Part shown: positions 51,075-60,361 of the stretch, in pieces | Layout: every line of letters begins with the position of its first letter | Numbering within the stretch: the stretch's first letter is position 1 | Assembly (NCBI RefSeq): GCF_001729785.1 | Contig: NZ_CP017183.1 | Location: 2,046,001-2,110,000, forward strand | Source of the DNA: Enterobacter hormaechei subsp. xiangfangensis | GTDB lineage: Bacteria > Pseudomonadota > Gammaproteobacteria > Enterobacterales > Enterobacteriaceae | DNA: 64,000 bases | Reading direction: 5' to 3' | The notes under the pieces: generated by a model | Databases searched by the model: none | Told to the model about the DNA's origin: nothing | What the model saw: only the letters and a program-made list of their open reading frames with translations | Translations under genes and position numbers: made by a program

Positions 51075-51188
51075 GTGCAGGAGGAAGAGGGTTATATTCA
51101 GAATGGCGGCGAGGCAAATCTGGCGGAAAGGGTATTTAATGAAATGTTTAAGGAATATAAGTGCCCATACGGCAGGTATGGGCAGTGA
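51075..51188 (+). CDS. Possible small protein divergent from umuC
   Basis: A 37-codon frame with GTG start, translating VQEEEGYIQNGGEANLAERV then FNEMFKEYKCPYGRYGQ. It is acidic and helix-prone and is not recognised. A GAGGAG lies 13 bases upstream, somewhat far. It begins about 50 bases from the umuC LexA box on the other strand, so it could be SOS-controlled. Its last codons overlap the hairpin at 51162-51184. It may be spurious. Confidence 0.2.
   Translation: MQEEEGYIQNGGEANLAERVFNEMFKEYKCPYGRYGQ
51162..51184. terminator. Hairpin downstream of yajD
   Basis: TGCCCATAC-GGCAG-GTATGGGCA, a perfect 9-bp stem 15 bases beyond the yajD stop. No T tract follows, so termination is weak or needs other factors. 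It separates yajD from umuC. Confidence 0.6.
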
Positions 51189-51199
51189 AGCCGTCGATA

Positions 51200-51547
51200 T
51201 TACTTCTTCTTGTCCATCATCGCCTTGAGATCGGCAAAGGGGTTAAACGTGGCGACACCCACGTCTTTTTGCGCATCCTCACCCGCGACAACGGTGGTGC
51301 CATACTGATCCGCTTCGGTGTACTTTGAGTGCTCGTGATCGTGACAAAACAGGCACAACAGCTCCCAGTTACTGCCATCTTCCGGGTTATTGGTGTGATC
51401 GTGGTCGATATGGTGAACCGTGAGTTCACGAAGATTTGAATAAACAAACTCACGCGAGCAGCGTCCACAAACCCAGGGGTAGATTTTTAGCGCTTTTTCA
51501 CGGTAGCCGCTTTCCAGCCGTGCGTAGTTTTTGGGGATCAGAGCCAT
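51200..51547 (-). CDS. yajD: YajD, HNH-nuclease family protein
   Basis: 115 residues, almost the same as E. coli YajD (starts MALIPKNYARLESGYREKAL). It has an HNH-type zinc finger: two CxxC pairs (CGRCSREF and LLCLFCHDH) and the His-His motif VHHIDHDHTNNPEDGSNWE. Its biological role is undefined. In E. coli it sits near tsx, so its position here reflects rearrangement. Confidence 0.94.
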   Translation of the reverse strand: MALIPKNYARLESGYREKALKIYPWVCGRCSREFVYSNLRELTVHHIDHDHTNNPEDGSNWELLCLFCHDHEHSKYTEADQYGTTVVAGEDAQKDVGVATFNPFADLKAMMDKKK

Positions 51548-51754
51548 TGCTGATGTTACCTGTTAAAAAGAGAATAGTTCACACTATATCCCATTATGAG
51601 ATGTCAGGAGAATGCCTCCTCTGCGGGAAGGCAGCCTGCGATTTGCGTCTTTCTGTCAGTTTATTTGAAGCATTCCGTTAAATAATCACCATTTATTCTC
51701 ATCCGTTAATGCGTAGAGTAGGGATAACGCAATGCTTTATCAGGATACTCCACT

Positions 51755-52789
51755 ATGAAAAAGATTGGATTTTTGTCGTTTGGTCACTGGACGCCGTCAC
51801 CCCAGTCCGGCACGCGAACCGCGGCTGACACGCTGCTACAGTCCATCGATCTGGCGGTCGCAGCCGAAGAGCTGGGCGCGGACGGGGCTTATTTCCGTGT
51901 GCACCACTTTGCCCGCCAGCTCAGTTCGCCATTCCCCTTGCTGGCGGCAATAGGCGCGAAAACCAAACGTATCGAAATCGGGACGGGCGTGATCGACATG
52001 CGGTATGAAAATCCGCTGTATATGGCGGAAGATGCTGGCGCGGCAGATCTCATCTCCGGCGGGCGATTACAGCTTGGTATCAGCCGGGGTTCCCCGGAGC
52101 AGGTGATTGATGGCTGGCGTTATTTTGGTTACGTGCCGCAGGAAGGGGAAACCGAATCTGATATGGCGCGCCGCCACACTGAGGTACTGCTTGATGTATT
52201 ACGCGGTGAAGGGTTTGCGAAGCCTAACCCACAGCCGATGTTCCCAAACCCGCCGGGATTGTTGCGTCTGGAGCCGCATTCAGAAGGCTTACGCGATCGT
52301 ATCTGGTGGGGGGCTGGCTCTAATGCAACGGCAGTATGGGCGGCAAAACTGGGGATGAACCTGCAAAGCTCAACGCTGAAAGATGATGAAACCGGCGAGC
52401 CGTTCCATATTCAGCAGGCAAAACAGATCCGTGCCTACCGACAGGCCTGGGCTGAGGCAGGGCATACCCGTCAGCCACGCGTTTCGGTCAGCCGCAGTAT
52501 TTTTGCCCTGATGGACGAACGCGACCGGATGTATTTCGGTTCAAGCCGCAATGAGAGCGACAGCGTGGGTTATCTGGATGAGAAAACGCGGGCCATTTTC
52601 GGACGCAGCTATGCCGCAGAGCCAGACAAGCTGATTGAACAGTTGAAAAAGGATGAAGCGATCGCGGAAGCGGATACGCTGTTGCTTACCGTGCCGAATC
52701 AGCTGGGCGTGGAATACAACGCACATGTGATCGAGTCCATCCTGAAACATGTCGCACCGGAAATGGGATGGCGCGATCGCAATGCGTAA
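51755..52789 (+). CDS. LLM-class flavin-dependent oxidoreductase
   Basis: A 344-residue luciferase-like monooxygenase (FMN-dependent TIM barrel). It starts MKKIGFLSFGHWTPSPQSGT and shows the family blocks EELGADGAYFRVHHFARQ, GTGVIDMRYENPLYMAEDAG and LQLGISRGSPEQV. The substrate is unknown. Its last eight bases overlap the next gene, indicating an operon with the alcohol dehydrogenase-like protein. Confidence 0.88.
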   Translation: MKKIGFLSFGHWTPSPQSGTRTAADTLLQSIDLAVAAEELGADGAYFRVHHFARQLSSPFPLLAAIGAKTKRIEIGTGVIDMRYENPLYMAEDAGAADLISGGRLQLGISRGSPEQVIDGWRYFGYVPQEGETESDMARRHTEVLLDVLRGEGFAKPNPQPMFPNPPGLLRLEPHSEGLRDRIWWGAGSNATAVWAAKLGMNLQSSTLKDDETGEPFHIQQAKQIRAYRQAWAEAGHTRQPRVSVSRSIFALMDERDRMYFGSSRNESDSVGYLDEKTRAIFGRSYAAEPDKLIEQLKKDEAIAEADTLLLTVPNQLGVEYNAHVIESILKHVAPEMGWRDRNA

Positions 52790-53729
52790 TCTGGCCCTCT
52801 GGTATCGCCGGTTTGGTGAGCCTGAATCGGTACTGCAAGCGGAAACCACACCATTGTCCCCGCGACAGCCGGGAGAGATACGTGTGCGCATGCTTTTTTC
52901 TCCGGTGAACGCCTCCGATCTCATCCCCATCACCGGGGCATATCGCCATCGCACGCCGCTGCCTGCGATAGCCGGTTATGAAGGGGTCGGAATAGTGACC
53001 GAAACGCCCGCCGCTTATCCGGCGCTGCTGGGCAAGCGGGTCCTGCCGTTACGGGGGCAGGGAACCTGGCAGCGCTATGTCGACTGCCCGGCGGCGTATG
53101 CGGTTCCCGTCCCGGACGACGTCGACTCGCTTCTTGCCGCGCGGGCGTATATCAATCCGCTTGCCGCACAGATGATGCTGGACCGCTATCCTCCGGTCGG
53201 GAAAACGGTGCTGCTCACCGCTGCCGGTTCTGACTGCGCCGTTCTGCTCGGGCAATGGGCACGCCAGGCGGGTGCAGAGGCGGTTTACGGGATCCATCGC
53301 TCGCCCGTGCACGCTCAACGTCTGGCTGAAAAGGGGATCGTCCCGATTGCGCAACACGATATGGCCGCCGTCAACGCTGCCGCCGCGCGCGCAGACGTGG
53401 TGTACGACGCCACGGGCGGCAGCCTGGCGGAGACGATCCTGAGCGTGATGCCCGAAACCGGCACCTTTGTCTGCTACGGGCTGCTCTCCGGGCAGACCTT
53501 CCGGCAGCAGCGGCCGTTGCCGCGCGTGGCGTGGTTTCACATTCGTAACTATCTGGACGCGCTGAGCGCTGAGGCGTGGCAGGCGGAGTTTCGGCGCATC
53601 TGGCCTAAACTGCGCGCCAGTCAGTGCAGCGATGTCACCCTCTACCCGCTGTCGGAATGGCAGCGGGCAGTAGGCAACTATCGCGAAGCGGGAAGAACGG
53701 GCAAGCCCATGCTGTCGATGGACAATTAA
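52782..53729 (+). CDS. Medium-chain dehydrogenase/reductase, enoyl reductase-like
   Basis: A 315-residue MDR-superfamily protein. The N-terminal GroES-like domain has [14 protein letters not shown] where zinc alcohol dehydrogenases have GHE, so the catalytic zinc site is probably absent, as in quinone oxidoreductases and the MECR/ETR group. The Rossmann part includes [20 protein letters not shown] and VVYDATGGS. The start ATG overlaps the stop of the flavin oxidoreductase (ATGCGTAA), implying coupled translation. Its last four bases overlap the convergent tqsA. Confidence 0.85.
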   Translation: MRNLALWYRRFGEPESVLQAETTPLSPRQPGEIRVRMLFSPVNASDLIPITGAYRHRTPLPAIAGYEGVGIVTETPAAYPALLGKRVLPLRGQGTWQRYVDCPAAYAVPVPDDVDSLLAARAYINPLAAQMMLDRYPPVGKTVLLTAAGSDCAVLLGQWARQAGAEAVYGIHRSPVHAQRLAEKGIVPIAQHDMAAVNAAAARADVVYDATGGSLAETILSVMPETGTFVCYGLLSGQTFRQQRPLPRVAWFHIRNYLDALSAEAWQAEFRRIWPKLRASQCSDVTLYPLSEWQRAVGNYREAGRTGKPMLSMDN

Positions 53730-54766
53730 TCGGCCTTATGGCTCATGTCGCTCAGCAGTACAGCGATACTTTGTCCACCGGCGGTCTGCTCGAGGCCAAT
53801 TTTGACAATAATTGTCAGCGGAACGGAGAGCAGCATGCCGACAGGCCCGAGCAGCCAGCCCCAGAAAATCAGGGACAGGAACACTACAAGGGTTGAAAGC
53901 CCCAGCCCGCGTCCCATTATCCGTGGTTCAAGAATGTTCCCGAAGACAAGGTTAATCACCAGATAGCCTGCCAGCAGAATCAGGGCATCATACAAACCGC
54001 TGAAAACCAGCACCTGAAGGATAGGGGGGATCGCCGCCAGCACGGAGCCGATGTTAGGAATATAGTTGAGCGCAAAGGCCAGCAGCCCCCAGACGAAGGC
54101 AAAACGCACATCCAGCGCGGCGAGCATCCCCCAGACCACTAATCCCGTCACCAGGCTGATGGCCGTTTTCAGCACCAGATAGCGTGAAACGCTGTCGAGC
54201 GCGCGCTGAATGGCGCACATTCCCTCTACCGGACGCACCATGATGTGCTGGAGCTTTGCAGGCAGCTGTGGAACTTCCAGCAGCATAAACACAACCGTCA
54301 GGAACAGCAGGAAAATCGAGGTCATGGCGTTGGAGAGTTGTGCCAGCAGGCTGGTGACAATCGTCATGGCGGCATTCGGATCGATGTATTTAAGCAGTTC
54401 TTCAACCGAGACTTCGATACCCGCGCGTTGCAGCCAGGGTTCAATTTGCAGCAGCGGGGTCGCCAGGGAAGAGCGGTATGTCGGTAGCGTCCGCGCCAGC
54501 TCGTTCAGGGAGGTTCCCAGATAGGCGACTAACAGCACCATCGCAACGATAATAATACTGATAAGCAGGCTTATCGCCAGCACACGCGGGATGCGCAGCC
54601 GCACCATTCGCTGCACCAGTGGATTGAGGATCACCGCGATAAAAAGCGCCAGGATAAAAGGCACGATGATATCGGCCGCAAAACGAACGCCGGTCAGAAT
54701 GATCACCAGCATGCCCAGCATGATGACGATCTTAAGCCCGTTGAGGGTGATAATAGGTTTGGCCAT
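53726..54766 (-). CDS. tqsA: TqsA, AI-2 exporter-family transporter
   Basis: A 346-residue AI-2E-family membrane protein with about seven hydrophobic segments (first: [20 protein letters not shown]; conserved late block [20 protein letters not shown]). E. coli TqsA (YdgG) controls export of autoinducer 2 and affects biofilm. It lies beside mdtJI, as in E. coli, on the opposite strand. Confidence 0.94.
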   Translation of the reverse strand: MAKPIITLNGLKIVIMLGMLVIILTGVRFAADIIVPFILALFIAVILNPLVQRMVRLRIPRVLAISLLISIIIVAMVLLVAYLGTSLNELARTLPTYRSSLATPLLQIEPWLQRAGIEVSVEELLKYIDPNAAMTIVTSLLAQLSNAMTSIFLLFLTVVFMLLEVPQLPAKLQHIMVRPVEGMCAIQRALDSVSRYLVLKTAISLVTGLVVWGMLAALDVRFAFVWGLLAFALNYIPNIGSVLAAIPPILQVLVFSGLYDALILLAGYLVINLVFGNILEPRIMGRGLGLSTLVVFLSLIFWGWLLGPVGMLLSVPLTIIVKIGLEQTAGGQSIAVLLSDMSHKAD

Positions 54767-55187
54767 GGACGTTCCTGAACAGTTTTTTATTTATAATAGA
54801 GGGGAAAGCGGATTAAAAAAACTAACCAAAATCAAACAGACTGGGTAAAGAAATGAAAAGGCTTTGAGTAAATTCCTGGCTTATGATACAAATCAGGCGT
54901 GTTCAACTACCGAGGACAATTTTCATCCGCAAAGACGAGAAGCAACACCGCGGATAATTGTAATTTTATGGACAATTTGTTCAGGACGTATTTTTCAAAC
55001 AACTCTGCTCTGTTTTCAACCTCCCTCTGCCTGCTTTCTGGTGAGCAACACTGGCGTTCCGCGCTATAGTCACGTCTTCTGCCTGAGCTGGCGCTATGCG
55101 CTTAGCTAACTGATTTAATTCCCAATTTTTTGGTTTGCTGTCCGCAGTGAGCCTCGATGGATTATATTCTCAAGCAGGAGAAAAAAC
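54767..55187. other. Divergent control region tqsA/mdtJ
   Basis: 421 bases without a convincing gene. It carries AT-rich stretches near 54785-54830 and 55100-55150 and the mdtJ ribosome site AGGAGAAAAAAC. No operator or terminator is recognised. Confidence 0.6.
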
Positions 55188-55550
55188 ATGTTTTACTGGA
55201 TTTTATTAGCTCTGGCGATCGTCGCTGAAATTACCGGCACCTTGTCGATGAAATGGGCGAGCGTGAGTGATGGCAGCACCGGTTTTATTTTGATGCTGGT
55301 CATGATTACGCTTTCCTATATTTTCCTCTCTTTCGCGGTTAAAAAAATCGCGCTGGGCGTGGCATACGCATTGTGGGAAGGTGTTGGTATTTTATTGATT
55401 ACGCTGTTTAGCGTCATGTTATTTGATGAAACCCTGACGACAATGAAAATTGCCGGGCTGACGACCCTGGTCGCGGGTATCGTGCTGATTAAATCGGGTA
55501 CACGCAAACCGGCAAAACAGCAGAAGGAGCAGACCCATGCAGCAGTTTGA
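55188..55550 (+). CDS. mdtJ: MdtJ, small multidrug resistance subunit
   Basis: A 120-residue SMR-family protein with four membrane helices, which with MdtI forms a spermidine exporter. The key Glu of helix 1 is in [20 protein letters not shown], and the [12 protein letters not shown] signature follows. It overlaps mdtI by 14 bases; the two are translated as a pair. Confidence 0.97.
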   Translation: MFYWILLALAIVAEITGTLSMKWASVSDGSTGFILMLVMITLSYIFLSFAVKKIALGVAYALWEGVGILLITLFSVMLFDETLTTMKIAGLTTLVAGIVLIKSGTRKPAKQQKEQTHAAV

Positions 55551-55866
55551 ATGGATCCACGCGGCCTGGCTGGCTTTCGCCATCGTTCTGGAAATTATTG
55601 CGAACGTCTTTCTGAAGTTCTCCGACGGTTTTCGTCGCAAAGCCTACGGCCTGTTATCGATTGCCGCGGTTCTGGGGGCGTTTAGCGCCCTGTCGCAGGC
55701 GGTGAAAGGCATCGATCTGTCCGTGGCCTATGCGCTGTGGGGTGGCTTCGGTATTGCCGCCACCCTGGCGGCAGGCTGGATTATGTTCGGGCAGCGTTTA
55801 AACAATAAAGGCTGGATAGGGCTGGTATTACTGCTCGCCGGCATGATCATGATTAAACTGGCCTGA
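55537..55866 (+). CDS. mdtI: MdtI, small multidrug resistance subunit
   Basis: A 109-residue SMR partner of MdtJ. Helix 1 holds the conserved Glu in [19 protein letters not shown] and helix 3 has [13 protein letters not shown]. Both subunits are needed for spermidine export in E. coli. Its stop lies 5 bases from the convergent ydgD stop. Confidence 0.97.
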   Translation: MQQFEWIHAAWLAFAIVLEIIANVFLKFSDGFRRKAYGLLSIAAVLGAFSALSQAVKGIDLSVAYALWGGFGIAATLAAGWIMFGQRLNNKGWIGLVLLLAGMIMIKLA

Positions 55867-55871
55867 GTGAC

Positions 55872-56693
55872 CTACTGCTGCGCCAGGGCTTCCAGCCGGT
55901 CGCGAAAACCGGTCACCGACAACGCCCGGTTATCGGCGCGCCAGCGGTCTTTCGCCGCTGGCGCAGAACTTTGAACGCCAATCAGCTGCCAGCCGTTATC
56001 GGTTTTTAACATCAGCGGCGATCCGCTATCACCCGGTAGCGTATCGCACTGATGCGACAGCACGCTGTTTTGCGCCCAACCCGTCACCACGCAGTCCGTA
56101 TGGGTGTACAGCGAATCGAGGTGATCAACAGGGTAGCCTGACTGCGTTACTTTTCGATCGGCGGCTTTCAGGGCGGCGGTGAGCGCGGCTTTATCGCCAT
56201 CAAAGAGCGGCAGCGGGGTGATCCCGGACGGCGGATAACGTAAAACGATCAGCCCGAAATCCCAGGAGGCCGCCCCGGGCGGCACAATCCAGCCATCACC
56301 ATCCGGTTTCAGGCGTTTGCCAAGCGACGGATCCACCCGCCCCTCAATACCGTGAATTTCGTAGCGCCATATTCCTTTTTGCGACACAAAGCGCAGGGCG
56401 ATCGCTTTATCCGGTTTGCCTTCAGGCGGCATTAACAGGCAATGACCCGCCGTCAGCGCAAGGCGTGGCGTAATGAGGGTTGCAGTACATAAATTGCCGC
56501 TGGCGGTTTCCAGTTGCCCGATGGCATCCCAGGGCGATTCGGTAGGATCGGTGACACGCGTACGATCGTCATGACCAAAAAACAGCGTCTTTACCTCTTT
56601 GGCGCTAATGGCGTCATCGTCGCCATCATCCGCATGTGAAAAGCCAGCAAAAAGGCTAAACGTTCCCAGTAACAACACAACAGATTTACGCAT
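55872..56693 (-). CDS. ydgD: YdgD, trypsin-like serine protease
   Basis: A 273-residue exported S1-family peptidase. The signal peptide is [20 protein letters not shown]. The catalytic triad is visible: His in [10 protein letters not shown], Asp in [11 protein letters not shown] and Ser in LPGDSGSPL. Two Cys pairs are placed to form disulphides. Substrates are not known. The same length and context (ydgD-ydgU-asr) as in E. coli. Confidence 0.94.
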   Translation of the reverse strand: MRKSVVLLLGTFSLFAGFSHADDGDDDAISAKEVKTLFFGHDDRTRVTDPTESPWDAIGQLETASGNLCTATLITPRLALTAGHCLLMPPEGKPDKAIALRFVSQKGIWRYEIHGIEGRVDPSLGKRLKPDGDGWIVPPGAASWDFGLIVLRYPPSGITPLPLFDGDKAALTAALKAADRKVTQSGYPVDHLDSLYTHTDCVVTGWAQNSVLSHQCDTLPGDSGSPLMLKTDNGWQLIGVQSSAPAAKDRWRADNRALSVTGFRDRLEALAQQ

Positions 56694-56796
56694 ATCACAC
56701 TCTGGTGGGGGGTAATTATGATTATTAAAAGTGATCCCTATAAAAATACTATAGACGCGACGGCGAGAAAGTGGGAGTAAAATCAGCGTGCTACAT

Positions 56797-56880
56797 TCAG
56801 GAAAGATAAAAGTGGCTGGCGATGAGCGCGCATAAAATTAGCAGGATAAGAATGAACTCAAACCGATAGCGCCGCAGCAT
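56797..56880 (-). CDS. ydgU: YdgU, 27-residue membrane peptide
   Basis: Translation [20 protein letters not shown] then ASHFYLS, a single hydrophobic helix with a basic N-terminus. It matches E. coli YdgU in sequence and location between asr and ydgD. It is downstream of the asr terminator on the same strand, so expression may come from asr readthrough. CGGAGGGCGT upstream is a good ribosome site. The gene is short enough to be missed by standard calling. Confidence 0.92.
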   Translation of the reverse strand: MLRRYRFEFILILLILCALIASHFYLS

Positions 56881-56893
56881 ACGCCCTCCGGAT

Positions 56894-56930
56894 AAAAAAA
56901 CGGCGCTGACCGCAAACCCGTTCAGCGCCG
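56894..56930 (-). terminator. asr terminator
   Basis: On the minus strand CGGCGCTGA and TCAGCGCCG form a 9-bp stem with a 12-base loop, followed by seven T residues. Confidence 0.9.
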
Positions 56931-56940
56931 GTTTACCAAC

Positions 56941-56956
56941 GTGCCCCGAAGGGCAC
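56941..56956 (-). terminator. Extra-stable UUCG hairpin after asr
   Basis: GTGCCC-TTCG-GGGCAC on the minus strand, a 6-bp stem closed by a UUCG tetraloop, lies 17 bases after the asr stop and ahead of the main terminator. It could protect the 3' end of the abundant asr mRNA. Confidence 0.65.
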
Positions 56957-56972
56957 GGTTAAGCTTGTACTC

Positions 56973-57278
56973 TTACGCTGCTGGCTGTGCAGCAGGTTTA
57001 GCCGCTTCGTGTTTTGCTGCTTTTTTGTGATGCTTTTTAGCCGCCTGGGCTTTCTGCTCTACCGCTGGTTTTGCCGCTTTTTTGTGGTGCTTTTTAGCGG
57101 CCTGCGCTTTCTGTTCTGCCGCTGGTTTAGCCGCTTTGTGATGTTTTTTATGGTGAACCGTTTTGGCCGGAGCAGCGGTGGAAGCCGCAGGCGCTGCGGT
57201 GGCGGTAGTTTCAGCCGCGAATGCAGCGGAAGACAGACCCATAGCAGCGGCAACAACCAGAGCTAATACTTTTTTCAT
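56973..57278 (-). CDS. asr: Asr, acid-shock protein
   Basis: A 101-residue periplasmic protein strongly induced by external acid in E. coli. The signal peptide is [20 protein letters not shown], cleaved after AFA. The mature part is a Lys/His/Ala-rich tandem repeat based on [16 protein letters not shown], basic and intrinsically disordered. I prefer ATG 57278 (AGGGT spaced 7 bases); a second ATG two codons earlier exists. In E. coli RstA binds the asr promoter, and RstA is also encoded in this window. Confidence 0.95.
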   Translation of the reverse strand: MKKVLALVVAAAMGLSSAAFAAETTATAAPAASTAAPAKTVHHKKHHKAAKPAAEQKAQAAKKHHKKAAKPAVEQKAQAAKKHHKKAAKHEAAKPAAQPAA

Positions 57279-57427
57279 TTTCATACCCTCGAATTTGGTT
57301 TTTCATTTAACCCCACTGCGGGGCCGTTGAAATAACTATATCCCTGTAAATTCGGGGTTTCCGTGAGTGATTGGTATCGGCGTGTAACCGTATGTACAAC
57401 GCCGGGGTGGACCCCCGGCGCGTTCGG

Positions 57428-58912
57428 TTACAGATAGCGGGACGTCAGGTGTTCGCGGAAGTAGCGGATATTCAGGTCTTCGCCCGTGGCCTGGGTGATG
57501 AGCTGCGATGTGCTGAAACGGCTGCCGTGCTGCCAGATATTCTGACGCAGCCAGTCAAACAGTGCTGAGAAATCGCCCCCGGCAATGGATATCTGCAACC
57601 CGGGCAGCGCAGTTTTGGCGGCATGGAACAGCTGTGCCGCATACATTGCCCCCAGCGTGTAAGACGGGAAGTAGCCAAAACCGCCGTCGGTCCAGTGGAT
57701 ATCCTGCATACAGCCGTTGCGATAGTTATCTTTGGTGGATAACCCAAGCCAGGCCTGCATTTTCTCATCCCATAACGCGGGAATATCATCGACTTCAATT
57801 TCGCCATTGATTAGCGCGCGCTCGATCTCATAGCGCAGCACCACATGCGCCGGATAGCTCACTTCATCCGCATCAACGCGGATGTAGCCCGGCTTCACGC
57901 GCTGGTTCCAGGCAATGAAATTCTCTTCGCTGAATGCCGCCTGGCTGCCGAAACGGGCATGAACCGCCGGAAGCAGATGCTTCAGGAAAGCGTCGCTGCG
58001 GCCTAGCTGCATTTCAAAGAACAAGCTCTGGGATTCATGGATCGCCGTAGAGCGCGCCAGCGCAACGGGCTGACCGGCCCATGCTCGCGGAAGGTTTTGC
58101 TCGTAGCGGGCATGTCCGGTTTCGTGGATCACGCCGAAAAGCGCGCTGAGCAGTTCATCTTCATCGTAACGCGTGGTGATACGCACATCTTCCGGCACGC
58201 CGCCGCAGAACGGGTGGGCGCTAACGTCCAGACGACCGCCGTTAAAATCGAAGCCAAGCATTTTCATCGCTTCCAGGCCCAGCTCGCGCTGCGTGGCGGT
58301 CGGGAAGGGACCCTGTGGCGGAACGAACGATCGTTGAGCCTGTTTTTCCACAACCTTTGCCAGCAACTCCGGTAGCCAGGACTTCAGATCGCCGAACAGC
58401 ACATCCAGGCGAGCGCTGGTCATGTCGGGTTCAAAGATATCCAGCAGCGCGTCGTAAGGCGTGCAGCCTTTAGCTTCAGCGCGCAGGCGGGCTTCTTCAC
58501 GACTGAGTTTCACCACCTCTTTCAGGTTGGCTGAAAAGCCCTGCCAGTCGTTGGCCGGACGCTGAGTGCGCCACGCGTGTTCACACCTGCTGCCCGCCAG
58601 CGATTTGGCCTCCACCAGCGATTCCGGCAGTATAGTTGCCTGCTGGTAGTGGCGCGTCATTTCACGCAGGTTGGCCAGCTCAACGTCGTTCAGATCTTCG
58701 TCTGCCGCCGCCGCCAGCCATTCACCCACTTTTTTATCGGTCAGGATCTGATGTTGCAGGACGCTCATCTCCGCCAGCGCTTCACCGCGCGCGGCGCTGC
58801 CGCCTGGCGGCATCATGGTGAACATGTCCCAGCTGGCGATGGAGGAGAGGTGAGAGAAGCGGGAGAGGCGCTGGAAGGTGCGGGTGAGTTGTTGATAGTT
58901 ATTGTTTTTCAT
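57428..58912 (-). CDS. M32-family metallocarboxypeptidase
   Basis: A 494-residue zinc carboxypeptidase of the Taq family. The HExxH motif is in GVIHETGHARYEQNLPRAW, and the M32 blocks DVRITTRYDED, STAIHESQSLFFE and RVDADEVSYPAHV are present. It removes C-terminal residues from peptides in the cytoplasm. It is inserted between asr and ynfM, which are neighbours in E. coli K-12. Confidence 0.93.
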   Translation of the reverse strand: MKNNNYQQLTRTFQRLSRFSHLSSIASWDMFTMMPPGGSAARGEALAEMSVLQHQILTDKKVGEWLAAAADEDLNDVELANLREMTRHYQQATILPESLVEAKSLAGSRCEHAWRTQRPANDWQGFSANLKEVVKLSREEARLRAEAKGCTPYDALLDIFEPDMTSARLDVLFGDLKSWLPELLAKVVEKQAQRSFVPPQGPFPTATQRELGLEAMKMLGFDFNGGRLDVSAHPFCGGVPEDVRITTRYDEDELLSALFGVIHETGHARYEQNLPRAWAGQPVALARSTAIHESQSLFFEMQLGRSDAFLKHLLPAVHARFGSQAAFSEENFIAWNQRVKPGYIRVDADEVSYPAHVVLRYEIERALINGEIEVDDIPALWDEKMQAWLGLSTKDNYRNGCMQDIHWTDGGFGYFPSYTLGAMYAAQLFHAAKTALPGLQISIAGGDFSALFDWLRQNIWQHGSRFSTSQLITQATGEDLNIRYFREHLTSRYL

Positions 58913-58986
58913 GAAGTCCTCGTGTCTGAATCAGCCGATGACAAAAATTAGCATCGGCTCGATTTAAACACGAAGAGGGCTGAATG

Positions 58987-60240
58987 TTAATGCAGTCGTT
59001 TATGCAGGCTCGCGCCCACCAGCAGTGCCGCGCACAGCATCAGCGCAATAAATCCGCCCACGCCGTTCCAGCCGTAGTTATGCCAGAACACCCCGCCGAG
59101 CGTACCGGCTATGCTGGAACCAAGATAGTAACTGAACAGATACAGTGACGAAGCCTGACCTTTAGCGCGGCGCGCGCGTGGGCCAATCCAGCTGCTGGCA
59201 ACGGAATGCGCGGCAAAGAAGCCCGCAGAGAAGAGCAGCATTCCGGCAAAAATCAGCCACAGGGAAGAGAAAAGCGTCATCAGCAGTCCGAACAGCATCA
59301 CGGCGGTGGATACCAGCATCACCGGACCACGGCCGAAGCGCGCGGTCATGGCGCCCGCTTTTGGCGAACTCCATGTCCCGGTGAGATATGCCACAGAGAG
59401 CAAACCCACTAATGCCTGGCTAAGATGCCACGGTGAAAGCATCAGACGATAGCCAATGTAGTTGAACAGCGTCACGAACGAGCCCATCAGCAGGAAACCG
59501 GTCAGGAACAAACGGGGCAGCCCTTGATCGCGCCAGTGCAGGCGAAAGTTGATAAATAACGTTTTCGGACGCAGGGAGGTCGGGCGGAAATGGCGCGATT
59601 CCGGCAGGATTTTCCAGAACATCAGCGCCGAAGCGAGGGCGAAGCAGCCGATAACGGCCAGCGCAATGCGCCAGTTAAAGAAATCAGTAAACACACCGCT
59701 GAGCAGGCGTCCGCTCATCCCGCCGATAGAGTTCCCGCTAATGTACAGCCCCATAGAGAAGGCCACGAAGCTCGGGTGGATCTCCTCGCTGAGATAGGTC
59801 ATCCCGACCGCCGCCACGCCGCTCAGGGATAACCCAATCAGCGCGCGCATGACCAGAATGCCGTGCCAGCTGGTCATCATGGTGGACAGCAAGGTACACA
59901 CGGAGGCCAGCATTAACGCCGTTACCATAACCTGCTTACGCCCGATGGCATCCGAAAGTGGCCCGGTGAACAGCAGACCGATCGCCAGCATCCCGGTTGA
60001 AATGGAGAGCGAAATACTGCTGCTGGCTGGCGACACGCCAAATTCATGCGACAGGACCGGCAGGATCGGCTGAACGCAGTAGAGCAGGGCGAAAGTGGCG
60101 AGACCCGCTGAGAAGAGCGCCAGCGTGACGCGCATAAACTGGGGGGTACCACGTTTAATAAACTGAACCGGCTGCGGTGCTGCGGGTAAATCATCAATGT
60201 CGCTGGCCGGCGCGATATCAACGGTCGTTGTACGGCTCAC
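58987..60240 (-). CDS. ynfM: YnfM, MFS transporter
   Basis: A 417-residue major facilitator with twelve hydrophobic segments. The motif between helices 2 and 3 is GPLSDAIGRKQVMV. E. coli YnfM is an uncharacterised or arabinose-efflux-type transporter. I propose the GTG at 60240 (VSRTTTVD, E. coli MSRTTTVD), with AAGGA about 6-8 bases upstream; ATG 60261 is an alternative. It is divergent from the LysR gene ynfL, its likely regulator. Confidence 0.92.
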   Translation of the reverse strand: MSRTTTVDIAPASDIDDLPAAPQPVQFIKRGTPQFMRVTLALFSAGLATFALLYCVQPILPVLSHEFGVSPASSSISLSISTGMLAIGLLFTGPLSDAIGRKQVMVTALMLASVCTLLSTMMTSWHGILVMRALIGLSLSGVAAVGMTYLSEEIHPSFVAFSMGLYISGNSIGGMSGRLLSGVFTDFFNWRIALAVIGCFALASALMFWKILPESRHFRPTSLRPKTLFINFRLHWRDQGLPRLFLTGFLLMGSFVTLFNYIGYRLMLSPWHLSQALVGLLSVAYLTGTWSSPKAGAMTARFGRGPVMLVSTAVMLFGLLMTLFSSLWLIFAGMLLFSAGFFAAHSVASSWIGPRARRAKGQASSLYLFSYYLGSSIAGTLGGVFWHNYGWNGVGGFIALMLCAALLVGASLHKRLH

Positions 60241-60361
60241 ACATAATCCTTGCTTAAACATCCCCGTGGTTTCTGGTGACGGGTATGACCACAAGATTAG
60301 GGTAGGAAAATGTAAATATTCTGTCTAATATATTAATAATCTCAAATGATACTTTAAAAAT

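Noticed and set aside
50941..51117. N-terminal extension of UmuC by 59 codons
   Set aside because: It crosses the LexA box and promoter; UmuC starts MFALCDVNAF in E. coli.
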